A DNA stretch of 64,000 nucleotides from an uncultured Campylobacterales bacterium (GCA_947494995.1 CANLWY010000004.1:124001-188000); one strand, 5' to 3'. Positions 16,305-25,907 are shown, numbered from the stretch's first letter. The notes: generated from the letters alone by a model not told the origin. Translations and numbers: made by a program.

Positions 16305-17997
16305 CGTAGCCTGTCCACTAGATTGTTTTGATGCATGTGAGGCAGTTTTTCATGATGATATATGTAAAGGTAGTAAAGAACATAAAGTAACAAATGGAAA
16401 GCTTTGTGTAAATTTTGCAAATCTATTAAAAGAAGATTTTAATATAGACTCTTATATAGAAAATCAAAAGGTCTCTTTAGATAAAGCTTTAGAGCAAGTT
16501 GTTGAAAAATTAAAAAAAACAGACCCTTCAAATACTCTTTTTTATAGAGGTGATGGTAATTTAGGAGTAATGCAAAATGCTCCTAAAACATTTTTCTCTA
16601 AATATGGTTCTGTTATGACAAAGGGAAGTTTGTGTGATGAAATAGGAGCACAAGGTTTATCTCAAGGTCGTGGAGGAAATGTATTAAATCCTCCTATTGA
16701 AAACCTCATAGAATCTGATGTAATTATTGTATGGGGAAGAAACTTTACAGTTACAAGTCCTCATATGTACAACTTAGTAAAAGATAAAACTTTTATTACT
16801 ATTGATCCTATATGCACTCCTATTTCAAAAAAGAGTGAACTTCATATGCAAATAAATCCTAAAACTGACCATGAGTTAGCACTTCTATTAACACGTTTTA
16901 CATATATGGAAGATGCTGAAGATGAAGAGTTCATTGAAGAGTTTGGTGAAGGAGCAGATTGGTTTTTTGATTTAGCAAAAGCAAGACCCGTAGTATCTTA
17001 TGAAGCTACAACAGGAATTAGTTTAAATGATGTAACTAAATTTTTTGAAATAATAAAAGATAAAAAAGTTTCACTTCTTTTAGGACTTGGAATACAAAAA
17101 TATAATGAAGGCGTTCAAATAACAAGAGCTGTAGATTCTTTTGCTGCTTATATAGGATTGCATAATAAAGATGTTGGTGGAGTTTGGTATTTAGATGAAT
17201 CTTCATATGGTTATGAACAACAATTAAAAGCAAACCCTAAAAAGACTGTTTCATTACCAGAAGTTGATTATGGTTCTTATGATTTGGTCTTTATACAAGG
17301 GGCAAACCCTGTTGTATCTGCTCCAAATACAAAAAGAGTTATTGAAGGTTTAGAAAACACTTTTGTAATATTTTTTGGAACAACATTAAATGAAACTTCA
17401 AAATATGCGAATATTATAATTCCTGCATCAAATTTTTTAACAAAAAGAGATGTAAGACTATCTTATGGACATCAATATAAAACAATTTCAAATGCAGTAA
17501 AACCAAAAGTTGAAGGTACGATTTCAGAGTATGAATTAACACAGTTTTTAAATGAAAAGTTTGACTATGAATCTTTAATAGAACAAGAGAAGATATTAGA
17601 TTATTATATAAATACAGAGGTTAAAAAAGATTATAGAATTGATTCTTTTGAGTTTTTAGAAGAGTTAGAAGTAGAAAATCTATATGAACAGAAAAAAGAG
17701 AATGAATTCTATTTTATTACTGCAAAAAGAAAAGAGAATCTAAACTCCCAATTTAAAAGTGATGATAAAGTATATTTACATCCAAATAGTGGTTTTAATG
17801 AAGCAGATGAGGTTATTGTAAGTTCTAAGGTTGGAAGTGCAAAGTTTATTGTTTCATTAAGTGAAGATATTAAAGAGAATTGTCTTTTTGTATTTAGTGG
17901 AAATAGAAAAGCAAATTATTTAACAAGTGAAAAAAAAGATGAAGAAGCTGATTCTGCAATATTTCAAGAGGTTTTAGTAAGTATTGAATTATCGTGA
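16291..17997 (+). CDS. Short molybdopterin oxidoreductase
   Basis: A 568-aa member of the Mo/W-bisPGD oxidoreductase family. The N-terminal cysteine cluster CPLDCFDAC plus a downstream cysteine (KLCVNF) fits the [4Fe-4S] site. KGSLCDEIGAQG, DVIIVWGRNFTVTSPH and IFFGTTLNETSKYANIIIPA are typical active-site and cofactor regions. A C-terminal dinucleotide-binding domain begins at about residue 465. It is shorter than most formate dehydrogenases and has no twin-arginine signal, so it is probably cytoplasmic. The only usable start is the TTG at 16291, inside the preceding gene. No partner electron-transfer subunit is adjacent. Substrate unknown. Confidence 0.82.
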   Translation: MNSNSVACPLDCFDACEAVFHDDICKGSKEHKVTNGKLCVNFANLLKEDFNIDSYIENQKVSLDKALEQVVEKLKKTDPSNTLFYRGDGNLGVMQNAPKTFFSKYGSVMTKGSLCDEIGAQGLSQGRGGNVLNPPIENLIESDVIIVWGRNFTVTSPHMYNLVKDKTFITIDPICTPISKKSELHMQINPKTDHELALLLTRFTYMEDAEDEEFIEEFGEGADWFFDLAKARPVVSYEATTGISLNDVTKFFEIIKDKKVSLLLGLGIQKYNEGVQITRAVDSFAAYIGLHNKDVGGVWYLDESSYGYEQQLKANPKKTVSLPEVDYGSYDLVFIQGANPVVSAPNTKRVIEGLENTFVIFFGTTLNETSKYANIIIPASNFLTKRDVRLSYGHQYKTISNAVKPKVEGTISEYELTQFLNEKFDYESLIEQEKILDYYINTEVKKDYRIDSFEFLEELEVENLYEQKKENEFYFITAKRKENLNSQFKSDDKVYLHPNSGFNEADEVIVSSKVGSAKFIVSLSEDIKENCLFVFSGNRKANYLTSEKKDEEADSAIFQEVLVSIELS

Positions 17998-19165
17998 ATT
18001 ATTAACTAACTATCCTCTTGTAAAAAAACTGTCTCTCCTTCAATTTGTTGCATATTTTGGTGCATGGTTTTCAAATGTAGCAATTTATACTATGCTTGTG
18101 GAATTTGGTTCTTCTGCTTTTGCAATCTCAGTTGTAACTGCAATGCATTTACTTCCTGCTGTTATAATTGCTCCATTAAGTGGTGCTATTATTGATAGAT
18201 TTAAAATAAAATCTTTGATGTTAACTCTACTTTGTACAGAGCTTATTATGACTTTGCTTTTTCTTACAATTGATAGTAAAGATGAACTCTGGCTTTTAAT
18301 GATTTTTATTTTTATTAGAATGGGAAGTGCTTCTATGTTCTTCTCAACAGAGATGTCTCTTCTTCCAAAAATAGTATCAGGAAAAGCATTACAAAAAACT
18401 AATGAAATCCATTCAATTATTTGGTCATTTACTTATGCTGCAGGAATGGCAGCAAGTGGTGTTATAGTTAATTTATGGGGTGTAAAAACTGCAATTATTA
18501 TTGATGCTTTCTTTTTTCTTGCGGCAATAATTCTATTTTTAAATATAGAGTTTAAAGTTGATGTAATTCATACAAAAGAGAAAATCTCAACTATGATAAA
18601 AGATGGATTTATCTATCTTAAAAATAACAAAATAGTTTTACATCTTATTTTACTTCACTCTTCTGTTGGACTTACTGCTTTTGATACACTAGTAACTTTA
18701 TTGGCTAAAAATGAGTATAAATATGTAATAGCAGTTCCTTTATCTATTGGGATTACAAATGCAGTTCGTGCAGTTGCACTAATGGTAGGTCCTCTATTTA
18801 TTACAAATTGGGTAAATAAACAGACTTTGATATATATTTTTATCTTTCAAGGTCTCGCAATTATTGCTTGGGGATTTTTACAGTTTAACTTTTATCTTGC
18901 TCTTGTGGCAGTATTTTTAACAGGGTTTACAACTACTACAATTTGGTCTTATACATATGCACTTTTACAAGAGAAAGTTGAACAAAAATATTTAGGGCGA
19001 GTAATTTCATATAATGATATGATTTTCATGGTTTCAAATGTTCTTACAACTCTTTTTATAGGTGCAATGGCAAATATAATCTCTTTAGAGTTAATTACAA
19101 TTATTATAGGAGCTGCATTTTTTATTGTAGCAATTTATTACAATAGTTTAAAGGATAAAATTTAA
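17984..19165 (+). CDS. MFS transporter
   Basis: A 393-aa major facilitator with about 12 hydrophobic segments. PLSGAIIDRFKIKSLML matches the loop 2-3 signature of MFS efflux proteins of the EntS/MFS_3 type. It starts at a TTG 14 bases inside the molybdopterin oxidoreductase gene, and its stop overlaps the following 75-aa ORF by one base (TAATG). Substrate cannot be inferred. The tight coupling hints at a shared role with the upstream oxidoreductase. Confidence 0.83.
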   Translation: MNYRELLTNYPLVKKLSLLQFVAYFGAWFSNVAIYTMLVEFGSSAFAISVVTAMHLLPAVIIAPLSGAIIDRFKIKSLMLTLLCTELIMTLLFLTIDSKDELWLLMIFIFIRMGSASMFFSTEMSLLPKIVSGKALQKTNEIHSIIWSFTYAAGMAASGVIVNLWGVKTAIIIDAFFFLAAIILFLNIEFKVDVIHTKEKISTMIKDGFIYLKNNKIVLHLILLHSSVGLTAFDTLVTLLAKNEYKYVIAVPLSIGITNAVRAVALMVGPLFITNWVNKQTLIYIFIFQGLAIIAWGFLQFNFYLALVAVFLTGFTTTTIWSYTYALLQEKVEQKYLGRVISYNDMIFMVSNVLTTLFIGAMANIISLELITIIIGAAFFIVAIYYNSLKDKI

Positions 19166-19392
19166 TGGATGAAATGAATAAAAGAGTTTTGTTGCTTGCA
19201 ATCTTAAAAAAAGAAGAAGATGAAACATTAATGGATGTCGTAAAAAAGATGGATAATACAAAAGTCTTTTCTTTAAAGATGGGTAAAAAGTATTTAAAAG
19301 AGCTAAAAAAAGAGTCTCTAGTTGATACAGAAGGGCTTACAATGATAGGAATAACAAAAGCAAAAGAGGTTGAATTAGAGTTTAAAATCTAA
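19165..19392 (+). CDS. 75-aa hypothetical protein, winged-helix-like
   Basis: A small charged protein coupled to the MFS gene by a TAATG overlap. It is lysine- and glutamate-rich with no membrane segment. The alternation of short helices and the end segment VDTEGLTMIGITKAKEVELEF resembles the wing of a small winged-helix domain, but this is only an impression. It converges on bioD with a 4-base tail overlap. No family is recognised. Confidence 0.6.
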   Translation: MDEMNKRVLLLAILKKEEDETLMDVVKKMDNTKVFSLKMGKKYLKELKKESLVDTEGLTMIGITKAKEVELEFKI

Positions 19393-20012
19393 TCCAAGCA
19401 ATTAAGAAACTGAAGTTTACCAAACTTATTTTCTAAAAATGGGCGTGATACTTTATCAAAACTATTAATATCTTGATATAGATTGATATACCAATCAAAC
19501 TCTATTTCTCTACTTTTTAGAGCTTCCATTGAAAGAAGCGTGTCATTTATACATCCAAGTTTTGATGGTGTTATAAGAACAGCTTTACTATTAAATATTT
19601 TTATTAAATCAATAATATAAATATCATCTTGAATTGGAACCATTAGTCCTCCTGCACCTTCTATAATCAAAATATCACACATTGTTTGAAGATAGTTTTT
19701 TTTCTCTTTTAAAAATTCTATATTAATGTTTATATCTTCTTTAGCTACATAAGGAGCTGCTGGAAGTTTAAATTGATATGGAACAACATCATCAATAGAT
19801 GCTTTAAATTCAGGGTTTAATTCTTTTACTAGGGTTAGCATTTTAGTTCCATCAAGTGGATATTTCTCTACACCAGTTTCACAAGGCTTTAAGTATCCTA
19901 CTTTAAAACCTTTTTGTGCATAATGTTTTAGAATTTTCTCACAGGCAAAAGTTTTACCTACATCAGTATTAGTAGCTGTTATAAAAAGTGTTTTTTTCTC
20001 TTCTTTTTTCAT
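19389..20012 (-). CDS. bioD: BioD, dethiobiotin synthetase
   Basis: BioD closes the ureido ring of dethiobiotin using ATP and CO2, the penultimate step of biotin synthesis. The P-loop TATNTDVGKTF lies at residues 12-22. YLKPCETGV follows, as does the Walker B-like region LIIEGAGGLMVPI, all standard for the family at the usual length (207 aa). It is transcribed alone, divergent from the GGDEF-EAL gene. No other biotin genes are in the window. Confidence 0.93.
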   Translation of the reverse strand: MKKEEKKTLFITATNTDVGKTFACEKILKHYAQKGFKVGYLKPCETGVEKYPLDGTKMLTLVKELNPEFKASIDDVVPYQFKLPAAPYVAKEDININIEFLKEKKNYLQTMCDILIIEGAGGLMVPIQDDIYIIDLIKIFNSKAVLITPSKLGCINDTLLSMEALKSREIEFDWYINLYQDINSFDKVSRPFLENKFGKLQFLNCLD

Positions 20013-20110
20013 TAAGTATCTTTATTTATTAATTATATATTTTATCTAAGATACATTAAACTTTAGATAAGATATATTATTTTTTCTAAGTATTTAAAGA
20101 GGATAAGATA

Positions 20111-22348
20111 ATGCCAAAGTTTAAAGAAGTCAACTTCTGGCTACTTTATATAGCTATTGTTACAGTAATTATATTCACTTCGATTATTATTTTTTACAAT
20201 GAATGGAATTCAAATAAGAGTAAATATATTCAAGAACTATCAAATTTGAATAGAATTACAGCTCAAAATACTTTATCTTCTTTACGAAATCAAGAATCTA
20301 TTTTAAGAATTTTAGGTAAAAACCTTCTAAGTTTAAATGCATATAGCTATCCTGAAGAAGGAAGAAAAACTATTGAAGAAATGATTGAAGTAAATAAAGG
20401 ATTAGTAGCTTTTGGTTTAGCAAGGTTTAATGGTCAATTAATTCTTGTATCATCTTTGAAAGAGGGAGTATCTCTTCCAAATTTAATGACAAATGAAAAA
20501 ACAAGAGCGAGTTTTGAGATTGCAAGAAAAAATCCTAAAATGATGCTTGGACGAACTTATTTTATGAAGCAACTAAATAAATGGGTTATTCCAATTAGAA
20601 TGGGTGTAGAAAATAGACATGGAGAATTCCCCCTTGTAATGACAGCTGGTATACAAGCTGATGGTGGAGACACAGTACTAAATGTAAAAGAACTTCCTTC
20701 CAATATTAGTATACAAATAGTTAGAAGTGATGGATATTTACAGTTTCAAAACCCTTTAAAAATTCAAGATTATAAAAAGAGTTATAATACTCCTTTTAAT
20801 GAAAATGTTTTTAGAACTCTTCAAAAGATTTATTTTGAAAGTAGATTAGAGTTTATTGATACAAACTTGATGAAAGGGAAGACACTAACTTCAGTTAGTT
20901 ATATCAAAGATTATAATTTATATGTAATGGTTTCAATGCCTTATGAAGTTATTAATAAAGAGTATTTTAATAAATTGCTTCTTTATATAGTTTTAATAAC
21001 AGTTCTATTACTTGTCTTATATTATTTATTTAGTTATAGCATTAATATTCAAAACAATACAAAAAAACAATTAAGATATATTGCTAATCATGATACATTA
21101 ACAGGATTGCATAATAGATATGCTTTAAATGAGGAGATTGAAGAGAAAATATCTATGGGAGAGAGTTTTTATGTGTTATTTATGGATCTTGATAATTTTA
21201 AACATGTAAATGATACATATGGACATCAATTTGGTGATCAATTGCTTAAAGAAGTTTCTAGTAGATTAAAGCAATTGCTTATAAAAGGAGACTTTTTATC
21301 AAGAAATGGTGGAGATGAGTTTGTTTTATTAGTTCGTGAAAATCAAAATGAACCAATAAGGAATTTAGCAAATAAAATTTTAGAAATCTTATCAGAACCT
21401 ATTTTTATTAATAACAATGAGATTTATACGGGAACAAGTATAGGAATTTCAAAGTATGATGAAATAAATGTAAGTAGTTTAGATTTATTAAATCAAGCAG
21501 ATATAGCTTTATATAAAGCAAAAGAAAGAAGAAATTCATATGTATTTTTTTCTGATAGCATATACCAAGATTCTAAAGTGTTTTTAGAAATAGAATCGGA
21601 ATTGAGACATGCAATACGTAAAAACGAGTTTAGTATAGTATATCAACCAAAAATTGATGCAAAAACCCATAAACTAGTTGGGGTAGAATCCCTTATTCGT
21701 TGGCAAAATTCAAAACTAGGGTTTGTTCCTACTGAAAAGTTTATTGCTGTTGCTGAAAAGAGTGGAATAATAAATAGTATTGGTGAATATGTTTTAAATA
21801 GATCTCAAAAAGAAATAATGGAAGTTTGGGATATTTTAGACGTAACTTTTAGTCTTTCAGTAAATGTATCTCCACGACAAATCTCATCTCAAAGAGATAT
21901 ATTCAAGTTTTGGGAAATTATTAAAAGGTCCCCTTTTCCAAGAGAAAAATTTATAATAGAAATTACTGAAAATGTGTTTATAGGGGATGAACAAAAAATT
22001 ATTCTATTTTTAAATACAATTAAAGATTATGGAATAGGTATATCTTTAGATGATTTTGGAACAGGATACTCTTCTTTAAGTATTTTAAGTAAACTTCCTA
22101 TTTCAGAACTAAAAGTAGATAAGTCTTTTGTTCAAAATATGCTTTTAAATGAAGATAATATGATGCTTGTTAAATCAATTTTAAATATCGGTAGAGAAAT
22201 GCATGTAAAAGTAGTAGCTGAGGGAGTAGAAAGTCAAGAAGAGCTTAATGTATTAGATAAGTTTGGCTGTGATATTTATCAAGGGTACTATTTTAGTAAA
22301 CCTTTATCAAAAGAAGAATTAATAAACTATATAAAAACTGAAAAATAA
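20111..22348 (+). CDS. Membrane GGDEF-EAL c-di-GMP protein with periplasmic sensor
   Basis: A 745-aa protein: membrane helix at about residues 10-30, a Cache-like extracytoplasmic sensor, a second helix near 292-315, then GGDEF and EAL domains. The GGDEF motif is intact at residues 400-404, but the upstream inhibitory I-site arginine is replaced (IKGD instead of RxxD). The EAL motif reads ESL in the context LVGVESLIRW, while the metal and catalytic residues in SVNVSPRQ, IIEITENV, DDFGTGYSSL, LKVDKSF and VAEGVES are retained. It could therefore both make and degrade c-di-GMP. GAGGATAAG is the ribosome site. Confidence 0.92.
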   Translation: MPKFKEVNFWLLYIAIVTVIIFTSIIIFYNEWNSNKSKYIQELSNLNRITAQNTLSSLRNQESILRILGKNLLSLNAYSYPEEGRKTIEEMIEVNKGLVAFGLARFNGQLILVSSLKEGVSLPNLMTNEKTRASFEIARKNPKMMLGRTYFMKQLNKWVIPIRMGVENRHGEFPLVMTAGIQADGGDTVLNVKELPSNISIQIVRSDGYLQFQNPLKIQDYKKSYNTPFNENVFRTLQKIYFESRLEFIDTNLMKGKTLTSVSYIKDYNLYVMVSMPYEVINKEYFNKLLLYIVLITVLLLVLYYLFSYSINIQNNTKKQLRYIANHDTLTGLHNRYALNEEIEEKISMGESFYVLFMDLDNFKHVNDTYGHQFGDQLLKEVSSRLKQLLIKGDFLSRNGGDEFVLLVRENQNEPIRNLANKILEILSEPIFINNNEIYTGTSIGISKYDEINVSSLDLLNQADIALYKAKERRNSYVFFSDSIYQDSKVFLEIESELRHAIRKNEFSIVYQPKIDAKTHKLVGVESLIRWQNSKLGFVPTEKFIAVAEKSGIINSIGEYVLNRSQKEIMEVWDILDVTFSLSVNVSPRQISSQRDIFKFWEIIKRSPFPREKFIIEITENVFIGDEQKIILFLNTIKDYGIGISLDDFGTGYSSLSILSKLPISELKVDKSFVQNMLLNEDNMMLVKSILNIGREMHVKVVAEGVESQEELNVLDKFGCDIYQGYYFSKPLSKEELINYIKTEK

Positions 22349-22407
22349 AAATACCTTTAAAATATATAATAAATAACTTGTTTTACCTTGCTTTGTCTCT
22401 TTTTTGT

Positions 22408-22413
22408 TATAAT
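22408..22413 (+). promoter_or_regulatory. -10 element upstream of clpS-clpA
   Basis: TATAAT preceded by a T-rich run (CTCTTTTTTGT), the usual appearance of vegetative promoters in Campylobacterota, which often lack a clear -35 box. It lies 31 bases before the GTG start of clpS. Confidence 0.5.
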
Positions 22414-22444
22414 GAAGTTTATTTAAATAAAAAGGTATTATATC

Positions 22445-22744
22445 GTGGCAAACGAATTAGAGATAGAATTAGATAGTGACATAGAGGTATCAGAACCTAA
22501 AAAATATAAAGTATTATTGCTAAATGATGATTATTCGACAATGGATTTTGTAATTGATATTTTAACAAAAGTTTTTAGAAAGAGCGTAGATCAAGCAACA
22601 CAAATAATGTTAAATATTCATAATAATGGGAAAGATGTGTGTGGTATTTATACTCATGAAATTGCTGCAACAAAGGTTGCACAAGTAAAAGCATTAGCTA
22701 GAGAAAAAGGGTTTCCTTTAAAAGCTGTTATGGAAGAAGAATAA
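22445..22744 (+). CDS. clpS: ClpS, N-degron adaptor of ClpA
   Basis: ClpS binds proteins with N-terminal Leu, Phe, Trp or Tyr and delivers them to ClpAP. The core motif KVLLLNDDYSTMDFVIDIL, with the substrate-pocket residues NDD, and a later ICGIYTHEIAATKV-like helix (here VCGIYTHEIA) are diagnostic. 99 aa is the usual length. The start is GTG at 22445, supported by the A-rich AAAAGG upstream. clpA starts 1 base after its stop, so the two are co-translated. Confidence 0.94.
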   Translation: MANELEIELDSDIEVSEPKKYKVLLLNDDYSTMDFVIDILTKVFRKSVDQATQIMLNIHNNGKDVCGIYTHEIAATKVAQVKALAREKGFPLKAVMEEE

Positions 22745-22745
22745 A

Positions 22746-24974
22746 ATGATTAGTAAAGAGTTAAGAAATATTTTTGCGCAAGCAGTAGGGTATGCAAAAA
22801 AGAGTAGGCATGAGTATTTAACATTAGAACATATTTTTTTAATGCTTATTCATGATGAGGTTATAGAGAATTTATTTAATGATTTAGGTCTTGACCAAAA
22901 TAAAATATTTAATGATATTAAAAAGCATATTGATGAAAGTACACCTATTTTTCCTGAAGATATTGATGATGAGCCAATAGAGACTATCTCTTTATCAACA
23001 ACTATTGAAACTATGGTTGCAAGTGCACAAGCTAGTGGAAGAGGAAATGCAACAGTTGAGGATATGTTTGTTGCAATATTAAAAGATGAAAAGTCTTATG
23101 CTACTTTTCTTTTAAAATCAGCTGGTGTTGAAAGAGTTGATATCTTAGAAGAGATTTCTCATAAAGAGGATGATGAGATTGATGAGGAATCAGAAGAGAA
23201 GGTGGGAGCACCCAAAGAGAATAAAGTATTAGATAAAAACTCTACTGAACTTGTCTCTTTAGCAAAAAAAGGTGAAATCGATCCAGTTATAGGAAGAGAA
23301 CTTGAAGTTTCAAGAGTTATTCAGATTTTAAGTAGAAGAAAAAAGAATAATCCTATTTTAGTTGGAGAACCTGGAGTTGGAAAGACTGCTATTGCAGAAG
23401 GATTAGCTTTAGAAATATCGAATAAAAGAGTTCCAGAATTCTTAGAGGATGCAAAAATATATTCACTTGATATGGGTTCAATGCTTGCTGGAACAAAATA
23501 TAGAGGTGATTTTGAAAAAAAATTAAAAACACTTTTAAAAGAAGTTACAAAAATACCAAATGCAATATTATTTATAGATGAGATCCATACTTTAGTTGGT
23601 GCAGGAAGTGTTAGTGGCTCGGCAATGGATGCTTCAAATATTTTAAAACCAATGCTTGCAAATGGTAAGTTAAGATGTATTGGTGCTACTACTTTTACAG
23701 AGTTTAGAAATGAATTTTCAAAGGATAAAGCACTTTCAAGAAGGTTTGCAAAAGTAGATATAAATGAGCCTTCTATTGAAGATACAGTAACTATCCTAGA
23801 AGGATTAAAGACAAAATATGAAGAGTTTCATAGTGTAAAATATAGTAAAAATGCTATAGAAATGGCAGTTGAACTTAGTAAAAAATATATTACAGATAGA
23901 TTTTTACCTGATAGTGCAATTGATGTTATTGATGAGGTTGGAGCTTCAAAGAAAATAGAGTATGCAACAGTAAATAAAAAGAATATTCAAGTTTTACAAA
24001 AAGATATTGAAGATACAGTTGCAAAAATGGCACATATCCCATCAAAAGCAACAACAAAATCTGATTTAAGTTTACTTAAAAATCTTGAGAAAAGTATGCA
24101 AAAAAGAGTATTTGGTCAAGATGGGGCTATTTCAACAATTGTACAATCAATAAAAAGGAATAAAGCAGGGCTTAATATTGACAAAAAACCAATTGGAAGT
24201 TTTCTATTTACAGGACCTACTGGTGTTGGTAAAACTGAAGTTGCAAAAGAGTTATCTAATCAATTAGGAATTCATTTTGAAAGATTTGACATGAGTGAAT
24301 ATATGGAAGCTCATACAATATCAAGACTTATTGGAGCACCCGCTGGATATGTTGGATTTGAAAATGGTGGTTTATTAACAGAAGCTATTAGAAAACATCC
24401 TCATTGTGTACTTTTACTTGATGAAGTTGAAAAAGCACATCCTGATTTAATGTCAGTACTACTCCAAGTTATGGATAATGCTGAACTTACTGATAATAGT
24501 GGAAATAAAGCAGATTTTCAAAATGTGATTTTAATTATGACTTCAAATTTAGGTGCTAGTGAAGCAAATGTTATGGGATTTGCAAAAGATGATAATTTAA
24601 ATGAGAGTAAAGCTGTAAATAAATTTTTTGCTCCAGAGTTTAGAAATAGACTTGATGCAATGGTTAGTTTTGAATCTTTAAGTATGGATATAGTTGCAAA
24701 AGTAGCAGGTAAATTTATTCAAGATTTAGAGAAACAACTTGAAAATAAAAAAATTAAAATTACTATTTCAAATAAAGCAAAAAAAGAGCTTGCAAATCTT
24801 GGTTATGACAAAGCAATGGGTGCAAGACCTCTTACAAGAGTTATTTCGGAAAAAATCAAAAATATTCTTACTGATGAGATATTATTTGGAAAACTTAAGA
24901 AAGGTGGACAAGTTAAAATCGACTTTGTAAAAGATGAGTTTAAATTTGATTATAAGGCTTTAGAAAAAGTATAA
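22746..24974 (+). CDS. clpA: ClpA, ATPase of the ClpAP protease
   Basis: ClpA is a hexameric AAA+ unfoldase that feeds ClpP. It has an N-terminal Clp repeat domain (about residues 1-140), a first AAA module with Walker A GEPGVGKTA at residues 207-215 and Walker B LFIDEIHTLVGAG, and a second AAA module with Walker A GPTGVGKTE at 490-498. The 742-aa length and the absence of a ClpB-type middle coiled coil fit ClpA rather than ClpB or ClpC. It pairs with clpS just upstream. clpP is at 56.9 kb. Confidence 0.95.
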   Translation: MISKELRNIFAQAVGYAKKSRHEYLTLEHIFLMLIHDEVIENLFNDLGLDQNKIFNDIKKHIDESTPIFPEDIDDEPIETISLSTTIETMVASAQASGRGNATVEDMFVAILKDEKSYATFLLKSAGVERVDILEEISHKEDDEIDEESEEKVGAPKENKVLDKNSTELVSLAKKGEIDPVIGRELEVSRVIQILSRRKKNNPILVGEPGVGKTAIAEGLALEISNKRVPEFLEDAKIYSLDMGSMLAGTKYRGDFEKKLKTLLKEVTKIPNAILFIDEIHTLVGAGSVSGSAMDASNILKPMLANGKLRCIGATTFTEFRNEFSKDKALSRRFAKVDINEPSIEDTVTILEGLKTKYEEFHSVKYSKNAIEMAVELSKKYITDRFLPDSAIDVIDEVGASKKIEYATVNKKNIQVLQKDIEDTVAKMAHIPSKATTKSDLSLLKNLEKSMQKRVFGQDGAISTIVQSIKRNKAGLNIDKKPIGSFLFTGPTGVGKTEVAKELSNQLGIHFERFDMSEYMEAHTISRLIGAPAGYVGFENGGLLTEAIRKHPHCVLLLDEVEKAHPDLMSVLLQVMDNAELTDNSGNKADFQNVILIMTSNLGASEANVMGFAKDDNLNESKAVNKFFAPEFRNRLDAMVSFESLSMDIVAKVAGKFIQDLEKQLENKKIKITISNKAKKELANLGYDKAMGARPLTRVISEKIKNILTDEILFGKLKKGGQVKIDFVKDEFKFDYKALEKV

Positions 24975-25073
24975 AACACAATAATTTCACTTTATAGTAC
25001 TAAAATAAATTATTAATACTTTTTTAAGTCAAAAGAAGTAAAATTCAAAATTATTTTATGTAAGGATGAGAGA

Positions 25074-25766
25074 ATGACAAAAATTTTATTAAGTTCATTA
25101 GTGGCAGTTGCACTTTTAACTGGATGTGGTGAAGAAAAAGCTGTTGAGTCTAAACCAGCAGTAGAAGCAAAAGTTGAAGAGGTTAAAAAAGAGGTAGCAA
25201 AAGTTGAAGTTGCAAAAGAAGTTGAAACTAAGACGCCTGAAGCAAAGTTAGTTGATCAAGTAAAGGAGTCAACACAAAAAGTTGCAACACAAATTGTTGA
25301 AGAGTCTAAAAAAGTTGCAGAGGCTATGCCAGAAGTTGTAAAAAGTGTTAGCAATAAAGTTGTAGCTACAACAGAAGAAGTTACAAAAGAAGTAGTTGCA
25401 AAAACTGAAGAGGTTACAAAAGAAGTTGTAAATAAAGCAGTTGAAACAAAAGATAAAATTGAAGAAAGTATGAATACTATAGTTGCTACAAAGACTGAAG
25501 CAAAAGCACCAAGTGCTGATTTATCTGCAAAAGGTAAAGGTTTATACTTAAAATGTGCAGGATGTCATGGAGCATCTGGTGAAAGACCAGCCTTAGGAAA
25601 ATCTCAAGTTATTAAAGGTTGGGATGCAGCGAAAACTGCTGAAGCACTTAAAGGTTATAAAAATGATACTTATGGTGGTGTTATGAAAGGCGTAATGAAA
25701 GGTCAAGTTACAAACTTAAGTGATGAAGAAATTGATGCACTAAGTGCATATATAGCTACATTTTAA
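25074..25766 (+). CDS. Lipoprotein with C-terminal cytochrome c domain
   Basis: A 230-aa protein with a lipoprotein signal ending in LLTGC (lipidated Cys about residue 18), a spacer of about 125 residues rich in E, K, V and A, then a class I cytochrome c domain with CAGCH at residues 161-165 and a likely distal ligand in GGVMKGVMKGQV. The spacer contains two near-identical 11-residue units (TEEVTKEVVAK and TEEVTKEVVNK) and reads as a long amphipathic helix that would hold the haem domain away from the membrane. AAGGATGAGAG precedes the ATG. A strong terminator follows the stop. Redox partner unknown. Confidence 0.88.
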   Translation: MTKILLSSLVAVALLTGCGEEKAVESKPAVEAKVEEVKKEVAKVEVAKEVETKTPEAKLVDQVKESTQKVATQIVEESKKVAEAMPEVVKSVSNKVVATTEEVTKEVVAKTEEVTKEVVNKAVETKDKIEESMNTIVATKTEAKAPSADLSAKGKGLYLKCAGCHGASGERPALGKSQVIKGWDAAKTAEALKGYKNDTYGGVMKGVMKGQVTNLSDEEIDALSAYIATF

Positions 25767-25770
25767 TAAT

Positions 25771-25799
25771 GAGGGAAGGTTTTCTTCCCTCTTTATTTT
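25771..25799 (+). terminator. Rho-independent terminator after the cytochrome lipoprotein
   Basis: A perfect 8-bp stem, GAGGGAAG and CTTCCCTC, around a 5-base GTTTT loop, followed by TTTATTTT. It begins 4 bases after the stop codon. It is the clearest intrinsic terminator in the window. Confidence 0.9.
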
Positions 25800-25907
25800 A
25801 AACTCTTTCTTAAATAACTCTTTAAAAAAAATCACAAAACTTAATAGTTCTAATTTCTAATCTAATATATGCTATTTTACATTTTTATAATTAGTTAGGA
25901 AAGAAAT

